This document shows, piece by piece, positions 1 through 4,916 of a DNA stretch of 5,710 nt (the first letter of the stretch is position 1; every line of letters begins with the position of its first letter). The notes beneath the pieces were generated by a model that was not told the origin of the DNA, did not search any database, and saw only the letters and a list, made by a program, of their open reading frames with translations. A program made the translations under genes and the position numbers. Source of the stretch: Acetatifactor sp. (GTDB lineage: Bacteria; Bacillota; Clostridia; Lachnospirales; Lachnospiraceae); contig JAILPF010000118.1 in the NCBI GenBank assembly GCA_024699575.1, positions 1 through 5,710 of the forward strand. The letters run 5' to 3'.

Positions 1-161
1 TTGAGCGTACCACAGGAAGGGCATCCATACATGGCACCGCCAAAGGATGGATCGCCGCAATGAATCATTTTTTCAACATTCTCGACAACAGACTGCCGGG
101 GATGAAGAATATATATCATTTCTTCGTAATGGTCAGTAAAACTGTTTTGTAAGATGTTCAT
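1..161 (-). CDS. IS91-family transposase, N-terminal fragment (cut by window edge)
   Basis: Read on the minus strand from an ATG at 161, this gives 53 residues beginning MNILQNSFTDHYEEM and then leaves the window. It contains the start of the zinc-binding domain found at the N terminus of IS91-family (Y2, HUH-type) transposases: a helical stretch ending in KMIHCGDPSFGG, with Cys35, followed by the CPSC knuckle (Cys47, Cys50). The remaining zinc ligands and the HUH/tyrosine catalytic domain would lie to the left. Family knowledge: these enzymes move DNA by single-strand, rolling-circle-like transposition. The frame is open upstream of 161, but no other good start is seen there and stops (TAA, then TGA) close it at 252-263. 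There is no clear ribosome binding site before the ATG, and a terminator lies 17 bases upstream, so expression is probably low. Whether the element is intact cannot be seen. The family call rests on a short domain. Confidence 0.75.
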   Translation of the reverse strand, partial: MNILQNSFTDHYEEMIYILHPRQSVVENVEKMIHCGDPSFGGAMYGCPSCGTL

Positions 162-177
162 AAGACCATTATGAGGG

Positions 178-227
178 AAAAAAGAACAAAAAGAAACCCC
201 TAACCCCTCATGAGTGAGGGGCAGGGG
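178..227 (-). terminator. Rho-independent terminator, minus strand, just upstream of the transposase
   Basis: On the minus strand a G+C-rich hairpin is followed by a U-rich run. The plus-strand arms are CCCCT (197-201) plus CCCCTCA (204-210), and TGAGGGG (215-221) plus AGGGG (223-227). They give 7 bp and 5 bp of stem separated by a small internal loop, with a 4-base apical loop. The plus-strand A-rich stretch 178-196 reads as a broken U-tract on the minus transcript. It would stop transcription coming from the small ORF at 261-410 before the transposase. It could also belong to the transposon end, where IS91-family elements carry hairpins. Confidence 0.72.
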
Positions 228-260
228 AGTTGATGTGTCGAAGACACTTTTTTATGATAA

Positions 261-410
261 TCAGTCCCCTCCGGGACCGTCTTTTCTGGGACGGGTATAT
301 TCCGGCAGAGGTTCTACCGATTCCGGATAGTCCTCCGGCGGGATGTTTCCGTCATCGTATTCATCATCCGGGAAGAAATCTTTCGGGTTTGTTATGACTG
401 TTGAGTTCAT
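261..410 (-). CDS. Possible small acidic, proline-rich protein (49 residues)
   Basis: On the minus strand an ATG at 410 opens a 49-codon frame ending in TGA at 261-263. A GGAAAGG element ends 10 bases before the ATG. The product has no membrane segment or cysteine. It is rich in Asp, Glu and Pro (for example FFPDDEYDDGN, then PPEDYPESVEPLPEY) and ends in a short basic/glycine tail, RPRKDGPGGD. I do not recognise it. It is followed by a convincing terminator and then by the transposase start, which is in the same frame (83 codons downstream) but separated by two stop codons. It could be a passenger or accessory ORF of the insertion element, a host gene beside the insertion, or chance. The ribosome binding site, clean stop and terminator argue mildly for a real gene; its shortness argues against certainty. 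Confidence 0.4.
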   Translation of the reverse strand: MNSTVITNPKDFFPDDEYDDGNIPPEDYPESVEPLPEYTRPRKDGPGGD

Positions 411-479
411 CTGGCACCATCCTTTCCGGAAATAGGATATGCGATATACATTTTTTTATACAAAATAAGGAAATAAGGG

Positions 480-508
480 TTCCATATTACTGTACATTAT
501 GGTATAAT
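480..508 (+). promoter_or_regulatory. Promoter of the OPT-PqqD operon (extended -10)
   Basis: A perfect TATAAT -10 box lies at 503-508 with the extended -10 dinucleotide TG at 500-501 (TGGTATAAT). At 17 bp spacing the -35 is TTCCAT (480-485), a weak match to TTGACA, as is common when an extended -10 is present. The predicted start is near 515, leaving a leader of about 60 bases before the ATG at 575. A short imperfect inverted repeat (CCATA at 482-486, TATGG at 498-502) spans the spacer and could bind a regulator, but it is weak. Confidence 0.6.
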
Positions 509-574
509 ATAACTTTGATTTATGACGTTAAAGCGTTGTAGGAACAAAGAGTAATAGTAAGGACGGAGAAAGTA

Positions 575-2482
575 ATGAGTACTAACAAAGAAGAATTTAA
601 GCCGTATGTTCCGGCTGATAGTGTTACAAAGGAAATGACTCCCATATCTATTATTATAGGTATTTTGCTGGCGGTTATTTTTGGTGGAGCAAATGCATAT
701 TTAGGACTGAGAGTAGGTATGACGGTATCTGCATCAATTCCGGCAGCAGTTATTTCTATGGGCGTTATCAGAGGAATCTTAAAAAGAGATTCCATCTTGG
801 AAAATAATATGGTACAGACAATCGGCTCTGCCGGTGAATCCCTGGCTGCCGGTGCTATTTTTACCCTCCCTGCACTTTTTATGTGGGCTGGAGAGGGTGC
901 AATTGAATCTCCCGGTTTGTTGGAGATTGGTTCCATCACTTTGCTTGCAGGCATTTTGGGAATCATGTTTATGATTCCATTGAGAAGTGCTTTGATTGTA
1001 AAAGAGCACGGCGTACTTCCTTATCCGGAAGGCACTGCATGTGCGGAAGTGCTGATGGCCGGTGAGACCGGCGGCTCAAAGGCATCCACTGTATTTAAAG
1101 GCCTTGGAGTGGCAGCATTTTATAAATTCTTTGCCGACGGATTAAAGATTTTCCCCAGTGAAGTAGATTATTCTCTGAAGAATTACAAGGGTTCAGGTAT
1201 TGGTATGGATGTGCTTCCTGCCCTTCTCGGTGTCGGATACATCTGTGGTGCAAGAGTGTCTTCCTTCCTGCTTGCAGGTGGCGTGACCGCATGGTTTGTA
1301 TTGATGCCTCTTCTGATGATGTTTGGCGGAGATTCTGTGCTGTTTCCGGGAAGTGCACCGATTTCAGAGCTTGGTACATGGGGAATCTGGAGTACCTATA
1401 TCCGTTATGTGGGTGCGGGAGCAGTTGCCACAGGCGGAATTATCAGTTTGATTAAATCCATGCCATTGATTATCTATACCTTTAAGGAAGCTATGAAAGG
1501 CTATGGTAAAAAGGGTGGAGAAGTCAACAGACACAATGTGGATATCTCCATGCGTGTGGTGGTTATTTCTATTGTGCTGCTGGCACTTGCAATGTGGCTT
1601 TTGCCTTTTATACCGGTATCCTTCTCAGGCGCGTTGATTATTGTCGTTTTTGGCTTCTTTTTTGCAACCGTTTCAGCGCGTATGGTCGGACTTGTCGGAA
1701 GCAGTAACAATCCTGTATCCGGCATGGGTATTGCGACTATGATTATCGCTTCTTTGATTTTGAAGGCAACCGGACATAACGGGACAGAAGGAATGATTGC
1801 CGCAATCGCAATCGGTACCGTTATCTGTATTATCGCAGGTATTGCAGGCGATACATCACAGGATTTAAAGACCGGTTATATTGTAGGTGCAACACCCAAA
1901 AAACAGCAGATTGGTGAATTGATTGGTGTCGTTATCTCTGCTGTTGCCATCGGGGCAATCATGTATCTGTTGAATAATGCATATGGGTTTGGCGGTTCTG
2001 ATTTATCAGCTCCTCAGGCAACCTTGATGAAGCTGGTTGTGGAAGGAGTTATGAATGAAAACCTTCCATGGAACCTGGTATTTGCCGGCGCAGCCATTGC
2101 TGTGATGGTAGAAATTCTTGGAATCCCTGTACTTCCTTTTGCAGTAGGTCTGTATCTGCCGATTCACTTGAGCACACCTATGATGGTTGGTGGTCTTGTG
2201 CGTCTGTACTTTGATAGAAAGAAGGCAGATAAAGAAGAAAAGAAAGCCAGAGTTAACAGAGGTACATTGTTTGCTTCCGGTTTGATCGCAGGAGAGGGCT
2301 TACTCGGCATTCTGCTGGCTATCTGTGCAATTATTCCGTTTAAGGGAGATACTTTTGCAAAATGGTTTGATTTATCCGAGAAATTCAATACTGGAAATAT
2401 CGGTGCGCTGATTTGCTTTGCCTTATTGAATGCCGCTTTGGTATATGCCATCATCGGAAAGAAAGAAAAGAATGAGAAGTAA
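575..2482 (+). CDS. OPT-family oligopeptide transporter
   Basis: A 635-residue polytopic membrane protein of the oligopeptide transporter (OPT/YSL) family, close to the usual length for bacterial members. Family role: import of small peptides, or in some members metal chelates, across the cytoplasmic membrane, probably driven by protons. Visible family blocks include the first segment ISIIIGILLAVIFGGANAYLG (about 24-44) running into GLRVGMTVSASIPAAVI, then PYPEGTACAEVL (149-160), SSNNPVSGMGIATM (376-389), AGDTSQDLKTGYIVGATP (424-441) and SGLIAGEGLLGI (568-579). A long run of hydrophobic segments fills the protein; a charged cytoplasmic loop lies at about 547-562 and a lysine-rich tail at the C terminus. 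The ATG at 575 has a good ribosome binding site (AGGACGGAG, 560-568, 6 bases upstream) and follows the extended -10 promoter. Its end overlaps the start of the PqqD-like gene, so the two are almost certainly co-transcribed. The substrate cannot be read from sequence. Confidence 0.94.
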   Translation: MSTNKEEFKPYVPADSVTKEMTPISIIIGILLAVIFGGANAYLGLRVGMTVSASIPAAVISMGVIRGILKRDSILENNMVQTIGSAGESLAAGAIFTLPALFMWAGEGAIESPGLLEIGSITLLAGILGIMFMIPLRSALIVKEHGVLPYPEGTACAEVLMAGETGGSKASTVFKGLGVAAFYKFFADGLKIFPSEVDYSLKNYKGSGIGMDVLPALLGVGYICGARVSSFLLAGGVTAWFVLMPLLMMFGGDSVLFPGSAPISELGTWGIWSTYIRYVGAGAVATGGIISLIKSMPLIIYTFKEAMKGYGKKGGEVNRHNVDISMRVVVISIVLLALAMWLLPFIPVSFSGALIIVVFGFFFATVSARMVGLVGSSNNPVSGMGIATMIIASLILKATGHNGTEGMIAAIAIGTVICIIAGIAGDTSQDLKTGYIVGATPKKQQIGELIGVVISAVAIGAIMYLLNNAYGFGGSDLSAPQATLMKLVVEGVMNENLPWNLVFAGAAIAVMVEILGIPVLPFAVGLYLPIHLSTPMMVGGLVRLYFDRKKADKEEKKARVNRGTLFASGLIAGEGLLGILLAICAIIPFKGDTFAKWFDLSEKFNTGNIGALICFALLNAALVYAIIGKKEKNEK

Positions 2483-2843
2483 AGAAAATTTTTTGGACTA
2501 TATCCCGCGTCATAACATCCTTTTTCCCTTTCAGGAAAATGAAGAAGGACTGGTGGAAGTACAGATTGAAAATAAGGGGGTTTGGAACCGTATACTTCAG
2601 CACTTTGCAAATAAGCCCCGCTATACCTACATCACACTGGAAGGGATGGGAAGCTTCATCTGGAAGAATATCGACGGTGTACGTACGGTCTATGAAATCG
2701 GTCAAATGGTGAAGGATGAATACGGAAAGGATGCAGAACCTCTCTATGAGAGGCTCTGCCCGTATATTCAGAAATTACATCAGATGCGTTTTATTGTATA
2801 TGAGAATAAGATGAAAAAGAAGAGCGATATTCTGAAGGCGTGA
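2472..2843 (+). CDS. PqqD-like protein (RiPP recognition element fold), stand-alone
   Basis: A soluble 123-residue protein. The chosen ATG at 2472 overlaps the transporter stop by 11 bases and starts MRSKENFLDYIPRHNI. The frame is open further upstream to an ATG at 2430, but that would put 14 more residues inside the transporter gene. The PqqD-type winged-helix region spans about 28-108: a beta-strand part (LVEVQIENKGVWNR), the family-typical LEGMGSFIWKNIDGVRTVYEIGQMV segment (about 57-80), and a C-terminal helix and strand with LYERLCPYIQKLHQMRFI (91-108). The last 15 residues are lysine-rich. Family knowledge: PqqD and RRE domains bind leader peptides and present them to modifying enzymes, usually radical SAM proteins. 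No such enzyme or precursor is seen here. Translation is probably coupled to the transporter, since only a weak purine-rich ribosome site precedes it. Its last 53 bases overlap the 3' end of the convergent AraC gene. Its real function in this setting is unknown. Confidence 0.85.
   Translation: MRSKENFLDYIPRHNILFPFQENEEGLVEVQIENKGVWNRILQHFANKPRYTYITLEGMGSFIWKNIDGVRTVYEIGQMVKDEYGKDAEPLYERLCPYIQKLHQMRFIVYENKMKKKSDILKA
2733..2759 (-). terminator. Hairpin inside the PqqD gene, candidate transcription end for araC
   Basis: The arms are GCAGAACCTCTC (2733-2744) and GAGAGGCTCTGC (2748-2759) with a 3-base loop. On the plus transcript there is one A-C mismatch (2738/2754). On the minus transcript this becomes a U-G pair, so the 12-bp stem is continuous in araC read-through RNA. 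It lies 31 bases past the araC stop. The bases after it on the minus strand (ATCCTTTCCGTATTC) are only mildly T-rich, so it is not a classical terminator. A hairpin of this size may also arise by chance. Confidence 0.35.
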
Positions 2844-3594
2844 CACCGATAAATTTTTTGAATTGTCGCATGAAATGCACTTCAGTTTCGTATCCGCAGA
2901 AATCGGCGATTCCGTGGATAGGCATATCACTGCTTTCCAGATAATATTGTGCCAGCTTCAGTCGGGCATTGATGATATCCTGTTGGCAGGAACAGCCAAA
3001 GAACTCTTTGTACTGATGTTGGAAGTAGGAAAGGCTTAAACCTACTTCATCAGCAAGTAAGGGAACCGTATACGGTTTTGAAGGGTCGTTATAGATCCCG
3101 GTTCGGAGGGAAGCAAAAACAGAATAGTATTTTCGAGGAGCTTTATGTCCTTCAGGGACATAGAGCTCCTCATTTAATGTGTACAAAAAAATATGCATAA
3201 AGGAGTCAAGAATCTGTTCCCTGTGGGAGGAGTCGTTGTGAAAAGCATCGGACAGAAGCTTTACATATTCGGATAGCTTGTGAAAATTGTGCGGAGACAG
3301 TATTGTATACAGGGGGATTTCTAACTGTTCCCAAAAACTCTTTTCATCTTCGGATAGAGTAAAATGTATCCAGTCATCGTTATAACCGGCCAGGTCACAT
3401 CCATAGTGGATATAAGTGTTGGGCGGAAAACAAATAACAGAATTGGGATGTACATTTTGCAGACATCCGTCTACAGTAATCCATGCCTCTTTTTTTATCA
3501 ACAGGAGTAGATAATTTGGAACACCATGTTTGTGCTCAATGTTGCACGGCTTTGGATGATGAGAGTCATGGCCGCATTTTATAATGTTAATCAT
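2791..3594 (-). CDS. AraC-family transcriptional regulator
   Basis: A 267-residue regulator of the two-domain AraC/XylS type. Residues about 1-100 form the sugar-sensing cupin-like half: CGHDSHHPKPC near the N terminus, then YLLLLIKKEAWITVDG and HPNSVICFPPNTYIHYG. A linker follows at about 130-165. The DNA-binding half with two helix-turn-helix units is at about 172-258: VPLLADEVGLSLSYFQHQYKEFFGCS, and GIADFCGYETEVHFMRQFKKFIGVTPSEYR, the latter being the family signature. The ATG at 3594 has a GGAGG ribosome binding site 7 bases upstream and a consensus promoter behind that. Divergent orientation to the GH88-GH43 genes makes them the probable targets, with a sugar from the same pathway as likely effector (inference). 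The 3' end overlaps the PqqD gene by 53 bases tail to tail. A 16-bp inverted repeat lies in the linker-coding part (codons about 142-154). Confidence 0.94.
   Translation of the reverse strand: MINIIKCGHDSHHPKPCNIEHKHGVPNYLLLLIKKEAWITVDGCLQNVHPNSVICFPPNTYIHYGCDLAGYNDDWIHFTLSEDEKSFWEQLEIPLYTILSPHNFHKLSEYVKLLSDAFHNDSSHREQILDSFMHIFLYTLNEELYVPEGHKAPRKYYSVFASLRTGIYNDPSKPYTVPLLADEVGLSLSYFQHQYKEFFGCSCQQDIINARLKLAQYYLESSDMPIHGIADFCGYETEVHFMRQFKKFIGVTPSEYRSSFSSYSHIQ
3135..3171 (+). repeat. 16-bp inverted repeat (hairpin) within araC
   Basis: The arms are GAGGAGCTTTATGTCC (3135-3150) and GGACATAGAGCTCCTC (3156-3171) with a 5-base loop; 15 of 16 positions pair in DNA. The one exception (T3143/G3163) is a U-G pair on plus-strand RNA but an A-C mismatch in araC mRNA. 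The plus transcript, meaning read-through from the OPT-PqqD operon about 290 bases past its stop, therefore forms the better hairpin. The following plus-strand bases (ATTTAATGTGT) have no proper U-tract, so it is recorded as a repeat rather than a terminator. It codes for EELYVPEGHKAPR in the AraC linker. Confidence 0.85.
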
Positions 3595-3614
3595 TAAAAA
3601 TCCTCCACAAAAAA

Positions 3615-3712
3615 ACAGAATATGTCAGTTGATAGCATTATAGGATATTGTTTCTTCACTGTCAATTTAATACGATAGGATTGTTAGATATTGCGTTAGA
3701 GAAATATTCTGT
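3615..3712. promoter_or_regulatory. Divergent control region with 9-base inverted repeat and short direct repeats
   Basis: ACAGAATAT (3615-3623) and ATATTCTGT (3704-3712) are exact inverted copies placed 20 bases before the araC ATG and 15 bases before the GH88 GTG, so they bracket both promoters. Between them ATAGGAT occurs at 3640-3646 (overlapping the araC -10) and 3675-3681, 35 bp apart, each followed within two bases by TGTT. GATATTG also occurs at 3644-3650 and 3687-3693. These are candidates for AraC-type binding half-sites. For the rightward operon only weak promoters are visible, for example TTGTTT (3649-3654) with TACGAT (3671-3676), or TTGTTA (3681-3686) with TATTCT (3705-3710), which fits an activator-dependent promoter. 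Confidence 0.4.
3637..3665 (-). promoter_or_regulatory. Consensus sigma-A promoter of araC
   Basis: On the minus strand TTGACA (plus-strand TGTCAA, 3660-3665) and TATAAT (plus-strand ATTATA, 3637-3642) are both perfect and separated by 17 bp. Predicted transcription starts near 3630, giving a leader of about 35 bases that includes the GGAGG at 3602-3606. A strong promoter for a regulator suggests that it is held down by a bound protein, possibly AraC itself. Confidence 0.75.
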
Positions 3713-3727
3713 GAAGAGGAGATTACT

Positions 3728-4903
3728 GTGAAAGAATATCAGAGATGGGCAGAAGAAACATTAAACAAAGTTCATGAAAAAATGGATTGGGTGATTGAAA
3801 AGAATCTGGATAAAATACCTTATACAACGGATGAAAACGGCAGCTATGATGATAAATCAGCGCAGGATCGCAGTTGGAACGAGGACGATGGAATTAACTG
3901 GTGGACGAACGGATTCTGGGGTGGAATCCTGTGGCTTTTATATCAGGATACCGGTAAAAAAAGTTATGCAAAAATCGCAAGATTATCGGAGCAGAAGATG
4001 AAAAAATGCTTTGATATGTTTTACGGGTTACATCATGATGTGGGATTTATGTTTTTACCGACATCGGTTTTTGACTATCGTTTGACAGGAAATGAAGATG
4101 CCAAAAGGACTGCTCTGCGTGCAGCAAACTTCCTGGCGGGAAGATTTAATCCTGTCGGGAAATTTATCAGGGCATGGAATGATGACCCGAATGTTGACAG
4201 ACGAGGCTGGGCGATTATTGATTGTCTGTTTAACATTTCCTTATTGTACTGGGCGTCTGATGAAACAAATGACCCAAGATTCCGTCAGATTGCGATGATG
4301 CATGCTGATACGGTTATGGAGCATTTTGTCAGACCGGATGGCTCAGTGCGACATATCGTGGAATTTAACCCCTTGACAGGTGAGATGGTGAGAGATTACG
4401 GTGGACAGGGATATGAGAGAGGTTCATCATGGACCAGAGGTCAGGGCTGGGCAATTTATGGGTTTGTAAACAGTTATATCAACAGCGGAAAACAGGAATA
4501 TTTGGATACAGCTAAAAAAGTAGCACAGTATTGTATAGGAAATATTCCTGCAAACGGTATTATTCCGGTGGATTTCAAGCAACCCGAAGAACCGGCATGG
4601 GAAGATTCCTGTGGAGCATGTGTCATTGCCGGAGGCTTGCTGGAGATTGCAAAATGTGTACCGGAAGTGGAGAGAGAGACCTATACGGAACCGGCCGTAA
4701 GAATCCTGAAGGCAATTGCAGAGAAACGTGCAGACTGGTCAAGAGAATGTGATGCGATTGTTCAAAACTGTACCGCTGCTTATCATGATAAAAAACATCA
4801 TTTTACAATGGTATATGCTGATTACTTCTTTATTGAGGCGTTGTATAAGCTGACAGGATTCGGCATCAATATATGGCAGAGCGAAGCAAAAGTCGATAGA
4901 TAA
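3728..4903 (+). CDS. GH88 unsaturated glucuronyl hydrolase
   Basis: A 391-residue (alpha/alpha)6-barrel hydrolase without a signal peptide, so cytoplasmic. Family reaction: hydration of the C4-C5 double bond of an unsaturated uronic acid at the non-reducing end of lyase products, which releases it from the partner sugar. Key residues match the characterised Bacillus enzyme (numbering recalled) at a constant offset of +16: Asp104 and Asp165 for catalytic Asp88 and Asp149, and Trp58, His103, His209, Gln227, Arg237 and Trp241 for the substrate-binding residues. Motifs seen are WWTNGFWGGILWLLY, HHDVGFMF, AIIDCLFNISLLYWAS and SSWTRGQGWAIYGF. No serine occurs at about 338-384, so the C-terminal SxxSxK-like sulfate-binding motif of streptococcal glycosaminoglycan-acting members seems absent. 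The start is GTG at 3728, with GAGGAGA (3716-3722) 5 bases upstream; no better ATG is near. The GH43 gene follows after 13 bases. GH105 is a less likely alternative. Confidence 0.92.
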   Translation: MKEYQRWAEETLNKVHEKMDWVIEKNLDKIPYTTDENGSYDDKSAQDRSWNEDDGINWWTNGFWGGILWLLYQDTGKKSYAKIARLSEQKMKKCFDMFYGLHHDVGFMFLPTSVFDYRLTGNEDAKRTALRAANFLAGRFNPVGKFIRAWNDDPNVDRRGWAIIDCLFNISLLYWASDETNDPRFRQIAMMHADTVMEHFVRPDGSVRHIVEFNPLTGEMVRDYGGQGYERGSSWTRGQGWAIYGFVNSYINSGKQEYLDTAKKVAQYCIGNIPANGIIPVDFKQPEEPAWEDSCGACVIAGGLLEIAKCVPEVERETYTEPAVRILKAIAEKRADWSRECDAIVQNCTAAYHDKKHHFTMVYADYFFIEALYKLTGFGINIWQSEAKVDR

Positions 4904-4916
4904 TAGGAGAGAGAAG

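Noticed and set aside
235..253. Plus-strand mini-hairpin GTGTC-GAA-GACAC followed by six T
   Set aside because: The stem is only 5 bp, and no plus-strand gene lies upstream in the window that would need it; support is too weak to call a terminator.
482..502. CCATA/TATGG inverted repeat between -35 and -10 of the OPT promoter as an operator
   Set aside because: The arms are only 5 bases and the interior is not symmetric; not enough to claim an operator. No CodY-like AATTTTC box was seen either.
522..554. Ten-residue upstream ORF (MTLKRCRNKE) in the leader of the OPT gene
   Set aside because: No ribosome binding site precedes it, and no repeated codons or attenuator-like hairpins are visible; it is probably chance.
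520..966. Open frame of 148 codons on the minus strand inside the transporter gene
   Set aside because: It lies antisense to a strongly supported OPT gene, has no recognisable domain and low-complexity Ser/Pro/Ile composition, and is best explained as a shadow. The same applies to the other long minus frames at 779-1009, 1095-1379, 1501-1725, 2164-2610 and 2451-2705.
2584..2595. Twelve-base sequence GGAACCGTATAC repeated at 3062-3073
   Set aside because: About one such 12-base repeat is expected by chance in a window of this length; no matching context around the copies.
3064..3077. Perfect 14-base palindrome AACCGTATACGGTT inside araC
   Set aside because: About 0.3 such palindromes are expected by chance in a window this size, and it encodes an ordinary PYTVP stretch.
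3795..4001. Alternative plus-strand frames inside GH88 and GH43 (also 4092-4298, 4531-4752, 5245-5445)
   Set aside because: They are off-frame readings of well-supported enzyme genes, with no ribosome sites or recognisable domains.
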